DNA of 64,000 bases. Source: an uncultured Lactobacillaceae bacterium. GTDB lineage: Bacteria > Bacillota > Bacilli > Lactobacillales > Lactobacillaceae. The stretch covers positions 1 to 64,000 of the forward strand of contig CALYQJ010000009.1 of the NCBI GenBank assembly GCA_945285405.1, read 5' to 3'. Below, in pieces: positions 27,146-38,230 of the stretch. The translations under genes and the position numbers were made by a program. Numbering within the stretch: the first letter of the stretch is position 1; every line of letters starts with the position of its first letter. The notes beneath the pieces were generated by a model. The model ran no database searches. It saw only the letters and a list, made by a program, of their open reading frames with translations, and was not told the origin of the DNA.

Positions 27146-28993
27146 ATGAAAAAACGAGAAGATATTAGAAATATTGCAATTATTGCCCATGTTGATCATG
27201 GAAAAACAACTTTAGTTAATGAATTATTGAAACAATCAGATACTTTATCAGCTCATACTGATTTACAAGATCGAGCAATGGATAGTAATCCAATTGAGCG
27301 AGAAAGAGGAATCACGATTCTTTCAAAAATTACTGCGGTTAAATACAACAATACTCAAATTAATATTTTGGATACTCCTGGTCATGCGGATTTCGGTGGC
27401 GAAGTTGAACGAATTATGAAAATGGTTGATGGTGTATTGTTAGTTGTAGATGCCTTTGAAGGAACAATGCCACAAACTCGATTTGTTTTAATGAAAGCTC
27501 TTGAACAACATTTAACACCTGTAGTAGTGATTAATAAAGTTGATCGTCCTGGTGCGCGTCCTGAGGAAGTAGTAGATGAAGTATTAGAATTATTTATTGA
27601 ATTAGGAGCTAGCGAAGATCAACTGGAGTTTCCGGTTGTTTATGCTAGCGCTGTTAATGGTACATCTAGTTATGACTCTGACCCAAGTAAGCAGGAGCAT
27701 ACAATGAGACCAATTTTTGATACAGTAATTAAGACAATTCCCGCTCCGGTTGATAATAGTGATGAACCATTACAATTTCAAGTTGCAATGCTCGAATATA
27801 ACGATTTTGTAGGTCGTATTGGGATTGGTCGAGTATTTCGTGGCCATATTAAAATTGGTGATGAAGTAGCTTTAACTAAACTTGATGGTAGTGTAAAAAA
27901 TTATCGGGTAACTAAACTTTTTGGCTTTTTTGGTTTGAAGCGTGAAGAAATTAAAGAAGCTAAAGCTGGTGATTTGATTGGGGTTTCAGGATTCGATGAC
28001 ATTTTTGTCGGTGAAACAATTACACCGACCGATGCAATTGAACCATTGCCACTTTTACGGATTGATGAACCTACTTTGCAAATGATGTTTCTAGCTAATG
28101 ATTCTCCTTTTGCTGGCAGAGAAGGTACTAAAGTAACACCGAGCAAAATTGAAGATCGATTGATGTCACAACAAAGAACTGATGTTTCCTTAAAAGTTGA
28201 GCCAGTAGCTGATCAACCAGGGGCTTGGACTGTGTCAGGTCGTGGCGAATTACATTTGTCAATTCTAGTTGAAGAAATGCGGAGAGAAGGTTTTGAATTA
28301 CAATTATCAAGACCACAAGTTATATACCGGGAAGTTGATGGGCACTTAGAAGAACCATTTGAATCCGTTCAAATGGACATTCCTGATCAATATACTGGTG
28401 CGGTGATTGATGCAATGGCTAGTCGCAAAGGTGAAATGAAAGATATGATTAGTGAAGGTAACGGCCAGACTCGTCTACTTTTTCGGGTCCCATCTCGTGG
28501 GTTAATTGGGTTTCCGACTCAATTTATGTCTGATACAGCTGGTTACGGAATTTTAAACCATAGTTTTGAAGAATATGGTCCAGTCATTAAAAATTGGGAA
28601 CCTGGTCGAAAAACTGGTGCATTGGTGTCAATTAATCAGGGGGCAGCTACTACTTACAGTCTACAAAGCGTTGAAGGACGAGGTACACTTTTTGTAGATC
28701 CTGGAACAGAGGTTTACGAAGGAATGATTGTAGGTGAAAGTAGTCGTGATCGTGATATTTCAGTTACTGTTACTAAAGGTAAAAATTTAACTAATACACG
28801 AGCTGCCGGAAAAGATCATGCAGCAGCAATAAAAACGCCACGTCATTTGTCTTTAGAAGAATCACTTGAATTTTTGAATGATAGTGAGTATTGTGAAGTT
28901 ACACCTAAAAGTGTTCGTTTGCGTAAAAAAATTCTTGATACAAATGCTCGTGAAAAAGCAGAAAAGCACAAGCGATCGTCAATGAAAAAATAA
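27146..28993 (+). CDS. typA: Translational GTPase TypA/BipA
   Basis: '[24 protein letters not shown]', 'GERGITI'-like '[11 protein letters not shown]', '[21 protein letters not shown]'. Confidence 0.97.
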   Translation: MKKREDIRNIAIIAHVDHGKTTLVNELLKQSDTLSAHTDLQDRAMDSNPIERERGITILSKITAVKYNNTQINILDTPGHADFGGEVERIMKMVDGVLLVVDAFEGTMPQTRFVLMKALEQHLTPVVVINKVDRPGARPEEVVDEVLELFIELGASEDQLEFPVVYASAVNGTSSYDSDPSKQEHTMRPIFDTVIKTIPAPVDNSDEPLQFQVAMLEYNDFVGRIGIGRVFRGHIKIGDEVALTKLDGSVKNYRVTKLFGFFGLKREEIKEAKAGDLIGVSGFDDIFVGETITPTDAIEPLPLLRIDEPTLQMMFLANDSPFAGREGTKVTPSKIEDRLMSQQRTDVSLKVEPVADQPGAWTVSGRGELHLSILVEEMRREGFELQLSRPQVIYREVDGHLEEPFESVQMDIPDQYTGAVIDAMASRKGEMKDMISEGNGQTRLLFRVPSRGLIGFPTQFMSDTAGYGILNHSFEEYGPVIKNWEPGRKTGALVSINQGAATTYSLQSVEGRGTLFVDPGTEVYEGMIVGESSRDRDISVTVTKGKNLTNTRAAGKDHAAAIKTPRHLSLEESLEFLNDSEYCEVTPKSVRLRKKILDTNAREKAEKHKRSSMKK

Positions 28994-29014
28994 AAACATG
29001 GTTTTGCAACTAGC

Positions 29015-30217
29015 ATGAAAGAAAAGAGAAAAAAGTTTAAATACGATCCCTGGATTTTTTATCCGTATTTATTTTTAAGTTTACTAGGGATTTTAATGGT
29101 TTATTCGGCTAGTGCTAATGTCACATTAGATGATAAATATGCTGCCAGTCCAATCGATTACCTGATTCGTCAGACCGGGTACTTTTTGGTTGGGCTTTTT
29201 TTGATTTTTATCTTTGCGCACCTAAAATTTAGTTTTCTGAAACAAGGTCGTGTCACAAATGGTTATATTTTAGTAGTTGTAATTTTATTGTTGTTTTTAA
29301 TAATTCAAAAGGTAATTTATCCGCAGCGAGTGATTAATGGTGCTTCAGCTTGGATTAAAATGGGTCCAATTAATCTTCAGCCAAGTGAATTTGCTAAATT
29401 AGGAATTATTTTGTATCTTGCTCGTATGTTGGCTAAAAGAGAAAAAAAACTTACATGGAAAACCATGAAAAAGTCTATTATGGGACCGTTACTTTTTTCA
29501 TTTTTCATTATGTCTTTAGTTTTACTTCAACCAGATACGGGGGGCGCATTGTCCTTATTTTTGATTACATTGATGGTAGTTTCCATTAGTGGTATTCCAT
29601 GGTATATCGGTGCAGGATCAGTAATTTTAATTGTAACTATTTTGTCGGGAATTATTTCTTTTATTGCTCATTTATATACAAAGGGAGCTTTAGGTAAAAT
29701 ACCTTATCAAGTTTTGCGGGTAATAGCTTTTGTTGATCCTTGGAAAAATAGTGGTAGTGCTGGAATTCAGCTGACAAATTCTTATTTTGCAATTAATAAT
29801 GGCGGTTGGTTAGGAGTTGGTATTGGAAATAGTATCCAAAAACACGGTTATTTACCAGAAGCTAATACTGATTTCATTTTAGCGATTATTGCTGAAGAGA
29901 TGGGAGTTGTCACCGTTATTTTAATTTTAATTGCAATTTTTATGATAATTACCCGAGCAGTGATCTTAGCGATTCGAAGTAAAAATAACTATTATGCAAT
30001 GATTTGTATTGGAGTAGCAACTACTTTTTTCACGCAAACAGTATTTAATGTTGGAGGCGTAGCGGGGTTACTTCCAATTACGGGAGTTACTTTACCTTTT
30101 ATTAGTTATGGAGGTTCAAGTATTTTGCTTTTGTCCATGGAATTAGGATTACTATTTCATATTTCTAATGAAGACCACCAACGTAGAATTGAGGCGAAAA
30201 TTATTTCTAATGATTAA
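29015..30217 (+). CDS. ftsW: FtsW/RodA family lipid II polymerase
   Basis: SEDS motifs 'NGASAWIKMGPINLQPSEFAKLGIILYLA', 'TDFILAIIAEEMG', 'LPFISYGGSS'. Confidence 0.93.
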   Translation: MKEKRKKFKYDPWIFYPYLFLSLLGILMVYSASANVTLDDKYAASPIDYLIRQTGYFLVGLFLIFIFAHLKFSFLKQGRVTNGYILVVVILLLFLIIQKVIYPQRVINGASAWIKMGPINLQPSEFAKLGIILYLARMLAKREKKLTWKTMKKSIMGPLLFSFFIMSLVLLQPDTGGALSLFLITLMVVSISGIPWYIGAGSVILIVTILSGIISFIAHLYTKGALGKIPYQVLRVIAFVDPWKNSGSAGIQLTNSYFAINNGGWLGVGIGNSIQKHGYLPEANTDFILAIIAEEMGVVTVILILIAIFMIITRAVILAIRSKNNYYAMICIGVATTFFTQTVFNVGGVAGLLPITGVTLPFISYGGSSILLLSMELGLLFHISNEDHQRRIEAKIISND

Positions 30218-30467
30218 AAGAATGAGATTAATTGTTTATACAAATAATTTAAGAAGTTTACATTTAACTCATCATATTGGTCATTTACAATACTATTCAC
30301 ACAGATTTCATTATGCAATTATCTATGTTAATGCGGATAAAGTTTACAGGATTCAACAGCAATTACTTCAAAAACCTCAAGTTAAGAAAGTGGAACTTTC
30401 ACCACAAATAACTAGTTTTGAACAATTTACTACTTTAAAGAAACATTCAAAAACTTTAGGAGATTAA
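30210..30467 (+). CDS. ylbG: YlbG (DUF2129) family protein
   Basis: 'RMRLIVYTNNLRSLHLTHHIGHLQYYSHRFHYAIIYVNAD', conserved position between ftsW and rsmD; internal ATG at 30210 preferred. Confidence 0.85.
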   Translation: MIKRMRLIVYTNNLRSLHLTHHIGHLQYYSHRFHYAIIYVNADKVYRIQQQLLQKPQVKKVELSPQITSFEQFTTLKKHSKTLGD

Positions 30468-31022
30468 ATGCTGCGAATTATTGGAGGAAATTTTTCGGGG
30501 GTCAAATTAAAAACACCTAAGGGACAAAAGACGCGTCCAACTACTGATATTGTGCGTGAATCAATTTTTAATATGCTTCAAAATATTGTTAATCCGGGTG
30601 CTTGTTTAGATTTATATGCCGGATCAGGTGCTTTAGGAATTGAAGCTTTTTCACGTTGGGGCCAAATTGTTTATTTGGTTGATCGCTCTCGTGACGCGAT
30701 TACTGTGATTAAAGAAAATATTACTAAGTTACATCAACCAGAAGCTTTTAAACTTTATGCAATTAGTGCTCAAAAAGCACTCCATAAATTTCAGGCTGAA
30801 AAATTATATTTTTCTTTGATTTTTTTGGACCCGCCTTATCGTTATCAGAATCAAAATCAAGATTTATCACAAATTTTGGAATTGGGTTTAGTCAAAAAGG
30901 GTGCAATTATTGTTTGTCAAGGTGACCAAAAATTGGAAGTAGCTAATTTTGCTAATTTGACTCTTTTAAAATCAAAAAAATATGGTAAAACATTGATAGA
31001 TATTTATCGGGTGGAAAAATAA
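30468..31022 (+). CDS. rsmD: 16S rRNA (guanine966-N2)-methyltransferase
   Basis: 'MLRIIGGNFSGVKLKTPKGQKTRPTTDIVRESIFNML', 'LDLYAGSGALGIEA', 'FLDPPY'. Confidence 0.96.
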   Translation: MLRIIGGNFSGVKLKTPKGQKTRPTTDIVRESIFNMLQNIVNPGACLDLYAGSGALGIEAFSRWGQIVYLVDRSRDAITVIKENITKLHQPEAFKLYAISAQKALHKFQAEKLYFSLIFLDPPYRYQNQNQDLSQILELGLVKKGAIIVCQGDQKLEVANFANLTLLKSKKYGKTLIDIYRVEK

Positions 31023-31027
31023 GAAAT

Positions 31028-31519
31028 ATGAAAAAAGTTGCATTATTTCCTGGAAGCTTTGACCCTTTTACTAATGGTCACTTAGAAACTTTAAAATACG
31101 CTTGTCCGCTTTTTGACCAAATCTATGTTACTGTTGAAACTAACACGCAAAAAAAAGGCTTTTTTTCACTTGTTGAAAAAGAAGAAATGATTGAAGATAG
31201 TGTAGTTAATTTACCGAATGTTAAAGTAATTGCTCAACCAGAAGAATTAACAGTCGAAATTGCTAGGAAATTACAAGCTAAGTTTATTATTAGAGGAATT
31301 CGTAATCCGAGTGATTTCCAATATGAAGCAGATATTTCTAATATTAATCATCAACTTGATCCAGATATTAAAACTATTTTTTTTATTCCTCCTGAAAATT
31401 TTACTTATATTTCATCAACAATGATTCGCGAGGTTTCTTCTTTGGGCGGTGATGTGTCCAAACTTGTTCCCGCTCCGGTATTAAAAAAATTAAAGGAAAA
31501 ATTTGATCATGATGAATGA
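31028..31519 (+). CDS. coaD: Phosphopantetheine adenylyltransferase
   Basis: 'ALFPGSFDPFTNGHLETLKYA', 'IIRGIRNPSDFQYEADI', 'YISSTMIREVSSLGGDV'. Confidence 0.97.
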   Translation: MKKVALFPGSFDPFTNGHLETLKYACPLFDQIYVTVETNTQKKGFFSLVEKEEMIEDSVVNLPNVKVIAQPEELTVEIARKLQAKFIIRGIRNPSDFQYEADISNINHQLDPDIKTIFFIPPENFTYISSTMIREVSSLGGDVSKLVPAPVLKKLKEKFDHDE

Positions 31520-32597
31520 TGATAATGGCAAAAGAATTAAGCAAAAAATTTATCGTCGTAATTGGATAATTGCGACGCTTTTTTTATTGATAGTTATTTT
31601 ATTAACTCCAGTTGTAATTCCTACTAAATACTATGTTGAAAATTTAGGTGGTGCAAAGTCATTAAAAGATGTCATCACCATTAATGGTAAAAATGACCGG
31701 CATTCGGGAAGTTTGATGTATACTGCCGTAAGTATAAGTGGGCCAAGTAATTTGTTGAATTTAGGATTAGCATCATTAAATCCCCATGCGACAATTATGG
31801 ATCAAAAAACGGTCTTTAATAATCAAACTCCAGCAGAAAATAAAAAACTTGATGAATACTACATGTTAGATGCACAAAATACAGCTGTTGCTACAGCGTT
31901 TAAGGCCGCTGGTGAAAAAGTAAAACTTGAATATTTAGGAGTTTATGTCCTTAGCATTGATGCAAAATCACAATTTAAAAGCAAACTAAAAGTTGGCGAT
32001 ACCATTATTAAGGTTGATGATTTGACCGTAAAAAACAGTCAAGATTTTAGAAATTACCTGATAACCAAAAAGCGGGGACAAACTGTAAAAATTACGGTTA
32101 AGCGTGATGGTAAATATTTAGTAGAAAAGGGAAAGTTAATTAAAATTAACTCAAAGCGAGCAGGAATTGGGTTAGTACCTATTGATCACACAAAAGTAAT
32201 TACTAATAAAAATGTTAATTTTGATTTAACTAACGTTGGTGGACCTTCAGCAGGTTTAATGTTTACTTTAGAATTGTATAGTATTTTAACCGGTAAAGAT
32301 TTAACACATGGTAATAAAATTGCGGGTACAGGGACAATAGAAAAAGATGGTAGTGTTGGAGCTATTGGGGGAATTGATAAAAAAATTGTTAGTGCTGATA
32401 AGGCGGGAGCTAAATATTTTATTGCTCCTGATGATGTAATAACAAAAGAAATAAAAGCTTCTAACCCTAACTATATAAATAATTATCATGAAGCTTTAAA
32501 TACTAAAAAGAAATTCAACTTAAAAATAAAAATAATTCCGGTAAAGAACTTTTCCGATGCTCTTCGAGTTTTAGAAAGAAATCAGATTCCGAACTAA
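31509..32597 (+). CDS. sepM: SepM/YlbL family PDZ-Lon-type serine protease
   Basis: TM, PDZ domain, Lon-like 'VGGPSAGLMFTLELYSILTGKDLTHGNKIAGTGTIEKDGSVGAIGGIDKK'. Confidence 0.92.
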   Translation: MMNDDNGKRIKQKIYRRNWIIATLFLLIVILLTPVVIPTKYYVENLGGAKSLKDVITINGKNDRHSGSLMYTAVSISGPSNLLNLGLASLNPHATIMDQKTVFNNQTPAENKKLDEYYMLDAQNTAVATAFKAAGEKVKLEYLGVYVLSIDAKSQFKSKLKVGDTIIKVDDLTVKNSQDFRNYLITKKRGQTVKITVKRDGKYLVEKGKLIKINSKRAGIGLVPIDHTKVITNKNVNFDLTNVGGPSAGLMFTLELYSILTGKDLTHGNKIAGTGTIEKDGSVGAIGGIDKKIVSADKAGAKYFIAPDDVITKEIKASNPNYINNYHEALNTKKKFNLKIKIIPVKNFSDALRVLERNQIPN

Positions 32598-32648
32598 TTA
32601 TGAAATAGAGAAAAATTGCTGCGTAATTGACAAATGGAGGTTAGAAAC

Positions 32649-33329
32649 GTGCAAAAATTTCTCTATTTTTTTCAAAAGTTTTGGGTAATTATTTTAATTG
32701 TAGTTGGGTTTGTTATCGGAATGGGTACTTTTTTAATTGTTAGAGTAACAACGTCCAGTATAAATTCATCAAATACAGATAACTCTTCATTATTTGAAAA
32801 TAATTCCGAACCTAAAAAATACAAATCTAAGAAAGAATCCGTGAGTAAATCTACAAATAAACAATTTGTGGAAATAAAAGGAGCAGTAGTTAAACCAGGT
32901 ATTTATCCGATTCAAACAAATATGCGTTTAGCTGCAGTATTATCTAAAGCCGGTGGTGCTACTCCTGATGCTGATTTAAAAAATGTTAATTTAGCTAAAA
33001 TTATCAAAGACCAGGATTCTTTTTATATTCCTCAAAAAGGTGAAAATCCAGTTGGCGCAAATGAATCTAGTTCTGTGACAAATAATACTGATGGAAATGA
33101 AAATGCCCCATCAAAAAATTCTGAGCAAAAAGAGCAGGTTGATTTAAATACTGCCGATGCTACGAAATTACAAACTTTAGATGGTATTGGTCAAAAAAAG
33201 GCAGAAAAAATTATTGAATATCGCAAAGAACACGGTAATTTTAAAGAAATTACTGATCTTAAAAAAATAAGCGGTATTGGCGATAAAATTTTTAATGCTA
33301 TTAAAGATCGAATTTTGGTAAGTGACTGA
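32649..33329 (+). CDS. comEA: Competence protein ComEA
   Basis: TM, SLBB domain 'EIKGAVVKPGIYPIQTNMRLAAVLSKAGG', helix-hairpin-helix 'DLNTADATKLQTLDGIGQKKAEKIIEYR'; GTG at 32649 follows GGAGG. Confidence 0.93.
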   Translation: MQKFLYFFQKFWVIILIVVGFVIGMGTFLIVRVTTSSINSSNTDNSSLFENNSEPKKYKSKKESVSKSTNKQFVEIKGAVVKPGIYPIQTNMRLAAVLSKAGGATPDADLKNVNLAKIIKDQDSFYIPQKGENPVGANESSSVTNNTDGNENAPSKNSEQKEQVDLNTADATKLQTLDGIGQKKAEKIIEYRKEHGNFKEITDLKKISGIGDKIFNAIKDRILVSD

Positions 33330-35546
33330 ATGGCGGGTTATTGGTTTTTCCCCACTATTTTATTTATGGGAGTATTTTATTTAATTTTTGGTGGTCCTAA
33401 ACTTTTAATTTGTTTAATCATATTTTGGATTATTCGAATTTATTTTTTAAGAAAACCCCAAATTTGGTTTTGGAGTTTAATTTTTTTTTTACTTGCAATA
33501 ATTTGGGGTAGTTATTGTCGTCAAGTAGATCAAAAAATTTTGTTACCGAAAACAAACTGGGTTGTGATTAATCCTAATAATGTTCAAGTTAAGGGTGATT
33601 TAGCTCAAATGAAAGGACAAGCAAATAATATTCCAGTATTGGTTACAGCTAAAATTAATTCAGCTAAACAAAAGAATAAACTAATAAAAAATACCCACTG
33701 GTTTAAATTAAAGGTAACTTCAAAATTCGAGCGCATTGAATCACCACATAATGAAAGTGAATTTAATTACCGAGATTATGCCCATCGCCAATTGCACTGT
33801 GATTATGCAGCTTTTCTGTCAGATTTTAAGCCACAAATAATCACTGAAAGTTTGATACAGAAAATATTTCGAATCAAACGGGAAATTTATGTTTATTTAT
33901 TAAGTTTTCCGTATTATTCTCAATTATTTTTACAACTTTTGTTAGGTGGACCGGTTCCTTTAGCGACTAAAGAATCATTGAATCATCTGGGATTATTAAC
34001 TTTGTTTTCTTTGGGTGGAATGCAACTTTTTTTATGGCTAGGATTTTGGGAACACCTGGCGGCACGATTGCGTATAGTCAAATCTTTAGTTAACTTTTTT
34101 AGTATTTGCACTTTATTAATTTTAATTATATTTAATTTTGAAAAAGTGGGCTTTACTAGAAGTGCAATCTTTTTAGTTATTCGAGAAATTAGAAAATTAA
34201 CTGGCTGGCAATTGGCACCTCTTGATCTTTGGTCTGGAACCTTTTTATTTTTTATCTTGATTAACCCGCAATTTTTATTTGGTTTGGGGGGATGTTTAAG
34301 CTTTTTAATTACTTTTTTTATTCAAACTAAAGTTTTAGAAAATCGTTTTATAACTAATTTAAAAATTAATTTAGTGATTTGCCCATTGGTCTTAAAGCAA
34401 ATGTTTGTTTGGCAAACTTTAGGTTTAATTACTTCTTGGTTATTTTTTCCTATTGTAGCATCGCTTTTCCCTTTACTTGGTATCAATTTACTTTTCCATT
34501 TACCATTAATTGATCAATTGGTTAATCAGATTTTTAAATTTTTGTTTATTCTAATTGATGGCTTATCAAATTTAAATTTCGGTGAAATAATTTTTGGTAA
34601 ACTTACTATCCCTGAAGTTATTATTTTGATTATTTGTGGAGTAATTGGACTAACGAAGAAGGGGTTTAAACACCCGGGACTGATATTGGCAGTAGCATTT
34701 GGTAGTTTGGTTTACATCGGAAATCATTATCCAATAACAGGAAGGGTGATCATGTTTGATATTGGACAAGGTGATTCCTTATTAATTGAAACTCCTTTAC
34801 ATCGACAAATTATTTTAATTGATACTGGAGGTAAATTAGCGTTTAAACAAGCTAATTGGCAAAAAGCAGAACGTCGTTCAAAAGCGGAAACAGTAGTTTT
34901 AAATTATCTACATAGCCGTGGAATTGATCACTTGGATGCAGTTATTACAACTCACCAAGATGCTGATCATATTGGTGATTTACCAAGATTAATTTCAAAA
35001 ATTAAGATTAAAAAACTAGTATATGGACAAGGAATTTTAGAAAATCCTAGCTATTGGAAAAAAGTTGCGCCATTAATTAAAAAATCTCAATTTATTGAAG
35101 TTAAAGGGGGAGATATTTTAGATATTAATGGTTTAAAGTTAAATATTTTTAACCCAATGACTTCTGGTAAAGGTGAAAATACTGATTCAATAACTTTCTT
35201 GACTCAATTAGGTGGTTTAAAATTTTTGTTTACCGGTGATTTAGATCAAGCAGGTGAAAGAAGAATCCTTTCGCGTTATTCTTTGCAGGCTGATATTTTA
35301 AAAGTGGGACATCACGGGAGCAAAACGTCAACTAGTATTGACTTTTTAAAAACAGTTAAACCTAAATTAGCTTGGATTTCTGCAGGACGCAATAATCGCT
35401 ATAATCATCCAAGTTCTGAAACTTTAATGCGATTACGTCAACAAAAAATTCCTTGGCTCATAACAAAAGACCAAGGAATGGTTTATTATCAATATAGTTT
35501 ATTAAAAAAGGAAATTAAATGGTTTCAAAAAAATGGATTTAAGTAA
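33330..35546 (+). CDS. comEC: ComEC/Rec2 DNA uptake channel protein
   Basis: ComEC membrane core 'LLLGGPVPLATKESLNHLGLLTLFSLGGMQLFLWLG' plus C-terminal MBL domain 'FDIGQGDSLLIETP', 'TTHQDADHIGDLPRL', 'LKVGHHGSKTST'. Confidence 0.95.
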   Translation: MAGYWFFPTILFMGVFYLIFGGPKLLICLIIFWIIRIYFLRKPQIWFWSLIFFLLAIIWGSYCRQVDQKILLPKTNWVVINPNNVQVKGDLAQMKGQANNIPVLVTAKINSAKQKNKLIKNTHWFKLKVTSKFERIESPHNESEFNYRDYAHRQLHCDYAAFLSDFKPQIITESLIQKIFRIKREIYVYLLSFPYYSQLFLQLLLGGPVPLATKESLNHLGLLTLFSLGGMQLFLWLGFWEHLAARLRIVKSLVNFFSICTLLILIIFNFEKVGFTRSAIFLVIREIRKLTGWQLAPLDLWSGTFLFFILINPQFLFGLGGCLSFLITFFIQTKVLENRFITNLKINLVICPLVLKQMFVWQTLGLITSWLFFPIVASLFPLLGINLLFHLPLIDQLVNQIFKFLFILIDGLSNLNFGEIIFGKLTIPEVIILIICGVIGLTKKGFKHPGLILAVAFGSLVYIGNHYPITGRVIMFDIGQGDSLLIETPLHRQIILIDTGGKLAFKQANWQKAERRSKAETVVLNYLHSRGIDHLDAVITTHQDADHIGDLPRLISKIKIKKLVYGQGILENPSYWKKVAPLIKKSQFIEVKGGDILDINGLKLNIFNPMTSGKGENTDSITFLTQLGGLKFLFTGDLDQAGERRILSRYSLQADILKVGHHGSKTSTSIDFLKTVKPKLAWISAGRNNRYNHPSSETLMRLRQQKIPWLITKDQGMVYYQYSLLKKEIKWFQKNGFK

Positions 35547-36546
35547 TTATTTAAAAGAAATAAAAAAAACTCCTGGTGTGATCTATATAGTAAGCGGAGA
35601 TGAAACTATTCTTTTTCAAGATCTAAGAATTAATACCAAAAAAATTGCAGATCTTCAACATGCTGAAGTTGTGAGTTTTGATTTAAACGAAGATCCTGTT
35701 GATAATTTTTTGGTAGCGTTAGATAACTCTAGTCTTTTTTCTACCCAACGTTATCTTTTTGTGGAACATTTTTTTGATTCGCTTAACAAGCAATTTTCAA
35801 AAAAGCAACTTGCATTTTTATATCATCGGCTTAGTGGAACGTTACCAGGTGTTACTTTAATTTTTATTGAAGGCAACGAAAGAATTGATCGTCGACTAAA
35901 AGTGAATAAATTAATAACTACTTTAGGTGAAAAGGTAGAGTTATCTAAATTAAAACCCGGAGAAGTAAGTGCAAATTTAAAGCACTATCTTAAAAAAAGA
36001 TATAATAAGCCGTTTACTTCTGAAGTAATAAATGAAATTTTAAATCGGACAAATTATGACTATACAGCTTTAAGAGGTGAACTTCCTAAATTAACCTTAT
36101 TTCTAGATCAGCATCATTCTCCTTTAACTCTTACAGAAGTTAAGCAATTAATTACCCCAAATATTGATCATAATATTTTTGACTTAATTGGGAATTTAAG
36201 TGACAAAAAATTTAATGAAGTTATGAAACAATATAAAGATTTATTAAGCTATTTTGGGCAACCTTATGGCTTGAATGGAGCTTTAATTAATAATTTTCAA
36301 TTATTATTGCAAGTAAAAATTTTACAACAATCAGGTTATGATAACTATCAAATGCAAAAAAAATTAGTTGGGGTTCATCCCTATCGAATTAAATTAGCTC
36401 GACAAAAAAATCAACAATTTTCACTAAATCAATTAATTAAAGTTAATCGTATTTTATTAGAAATGGATCAAAAGATTAAAACTAGTTCGATTAATTATGA
36501 TCAACTTTTTGTTGATTTAATTTTAGAACTTAAAAAAGATTCATAA
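35533..36546 (+). CDS. holA: DNA polymerase III subunit delta
   Basis: 'GVIYIVSGDETILFQDLRINTKK'; HolA position before rpsT. Confidence 0.93.
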   Translation: MDLSNYLKEIKKTPGVIYIVSGDETILFQDLRINTKKIADLQHAEVVSFDLNEDPVDNFLVALDNSSLFSTQRYLFVEHFFDSLNKQFSKKQLAFLYHRLSGTLPGVTLIFIEGNERIDRRLKVNKLITTLGEKVELSKLKPGEVSANLKHYLKKRYNKPFTSEVINEILNRTNYDYTALRGELPKLTLFLDQHHSPLTLTEVKQLITPNIDHNIFDLIGNLSDKKFNEVMKQYKDLLSYFGQPYGLNGALINNFQLLLQVKILQQSGYDNYQMQKKLVGVHPYRIKLARQKNQQFSLNQLIKVNRILLEMDQKIKTSSINYDQLFVDLILELKKDS

Positions 36547-36549
36547 TTC

Positions 36550-37353
36550 TTAAATTTTAAAATATTTTTTTAAAAAATTAGCAACTCCATCTTCCTCGTT
36601 AGTTAAGGTTATTTGATTAGCAATTTTCTTTAATTCAGGTATCGCGTTACCCATAGCTACTCCTATCCCTGAAAATTCGATCATTTCTTGATCGTTAGCT
36701 TCATCGCCAAAAGCTATTAATTCGCTATTTTTAATCTTAAAATAATTAAGAAGTGCTTTTAATCCATTAGCTTTGTTAACTGAGAGCGGTAAAACTTCCA
36801 AAAATGTTGAACGTGAACGGGTTACATGAAAACAGTTAGTCTTTTTAATTTGTTTACCTAATTCCGCAATTTTAACCGGAGAGTCAATAATTACGGCTTT
36901 ATAGATCGGCGTTTTTGGGGGAATTTGATCAAACTTTGTATTAATGAATGAAAGATATTTACCCATCTGTTCTTCATAAGGGGATACATTTGGATTTTGT
37001 AGCATTGCATAAACTTTATGTTCACTAACTAAATAAAAAATAAAATTTTCTTTTTTAGCTAAATCAAAGATAGGTCTAAAATCATCAGGTAATAGGGTGG
37101 TTGTCGCAATTTTTTGTTTACTTGCTGTGAGTGTTACTAAACCACCATTGAAACAAATACAAGCATCTTGAGGCTGCAATAAACCAAGTTCTTCTAAATA
37201 AGGATATATTCCATCAATTGGACGTCCAGAACAAAGAATAATTTTAATGCCTTGTTGGTGTAATTTTTTTAAAATCTTTTGATTTTCGAAACTAATCTTT
37301 TTGGCATTGTTTAAAAGGGTATTATCCATATCTAAGGCAATTGCTTTAATCAT
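36550..37353 (-). CDS. Cof-type HAD-IIB phosphatase
   Basis: 'IKAIALDMDNTLLNNAKKIS', 'ILCSGRPIDGIYPYLEELG', 'NKANGLKALLNYF', 'AFGDEANDQEMIEFSGIGVAMGNA'. Confidence 0.94.
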   Translation of the reverse strand: MIKAIALDMDNTLLNNAKKISFENQKILKKLHQQGIKIILCSGRPIDGIYPYLEELGLLQPQDACICFNGGLVTLTASKQKIATTTLLPDDFRPIFDLAKKENFIFYLVSEHKVYAMLQNPNVSPYEEQMGKYLSFINTKFDQIPPKTPIYKAVIIDSPVKIAELGKQIKKTNCFHVTRSRSTFLEVLPLSVNKANGLKALLNYFKIKNSELIAFGDEANDQEMIEFSGIGVAMGNAIPELKKIANQITLTNEEDGVANFLKKYFKI

Positions 37354-37370
37354 TTTTTCCTTTCAAATCA

Positions 37371-37407
37371 AAAAAATCCCATTAAACTAACTTAAGGGGA
37401 TTTTTTG
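37371..37407 (-). terminator. Terminator after rpsT
   Basis: AAAAAATCCC...GGGGATTTTTT imperfect palindrome. Confidence 0.6.
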
Positions 37408-37442
37408 ACAGTAAATACTTTAAATAAAAGTTATCCAAATTA

Positions 37443-37703
37443 TTATAAATTATTTTTACGCAAAGTAAGTTTAGAAAGATCGCGAGAAGCTTTATTAGGA
37501 TGAATCAACTTTTTATGTTTTGCTGAATCAATCATTTTGGCTGCATTCTTATAAAGAACTTCTGCTTGATCTTTATCGCCATTGTGCGCAGCAGTATTAA
37601 ATTTTTTAATTGCTGTACGCATTGCTGAACGTTGCGAAGCATTAGCTAAACGCCGCTTATTTTGTGTTTTAACCCGCTTAATAGCTGATTTAATTTGGGG
37701 CAT
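37443..37703 (-). CDS. rpsT: 30S ribosomal protein S20
   Basis: '[34 protein letters not shown]'; start revised to the internal ATG with AAAGGAG SD. Confidence 0.96.
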   Translation of the reverse strand: MPQIKSAIKRVKTQNKRRLANASQRSAMRTAIKKFNTAAHNGDKDQAEVLYKNAAKMIDSAKHKKLIHPNKASRDLSKLTLRKNNL

Positions 37704-37893
37704 TAATGATCCACTCCTTTCTTGATCGGATATAATGAAATCAATCTTAAACATTATAGCAATTAAAGCCAGTTTTGACTAGCAATTTTGAATTTTATTA
37801 AAGAACATGGTAATATTACTATACCTATTGCTATGTTTAAGGATTGCCCCCCTTTTACTTTGCTTTAGGAATAAATGATAAGGAATATAAATA

Positions 37894-38163
37894 ATGGCAA
37901 TTTCAAAAGAACGTAAAAACGAAATCATAAAAAAATATGCTCGTAGTGATGGAGATACTGGCTCAGTTGAGGTTCAAGTTGCACTTTTAACCGAAGAAAT
38001 TAATGTTTTAAATGAACATTTAACAAAGCATAAAAAAGATCACCATTCTTATGTAGGCCAGATGAAGAAAATTGGACATCGGCGGAATTTACTTAGATAC
38101 TTACGTGAAAGCGATCTTGATCGTTACCGTAAATTAATCAGTTCGTTAGGACTAAGAAGATAA
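37894..38163 (+). CDS. rpsO: 30S ribosomal protein S15
   Basis: '[52 protein letters not shown]'. Confidence 0.98.
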   Translation: MAISKERKNEIIKKYARSDGDTGSVEVQVALLTEEINVLNEHLTKHKKDHHSYVGQMKKIGHRRNLLRYLRESDLDRYRKLISSLGLRR

Positions 38164-38173
38164 TAATCAACTA

Positions 38174-38197
38174 CCTGCCGAAAAGAGCAGGTTTTTT
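38174..38197 (+). terminator. Terminator after rpsO
   Basis: CCTGC-cgaaaaga-GCAGG-TTTTTT. Confidence 0.8.
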
Positions 38198-38230
38198 AGA
38201 TTTATCCCAATTGAAAGAGGTGAGAATTAT

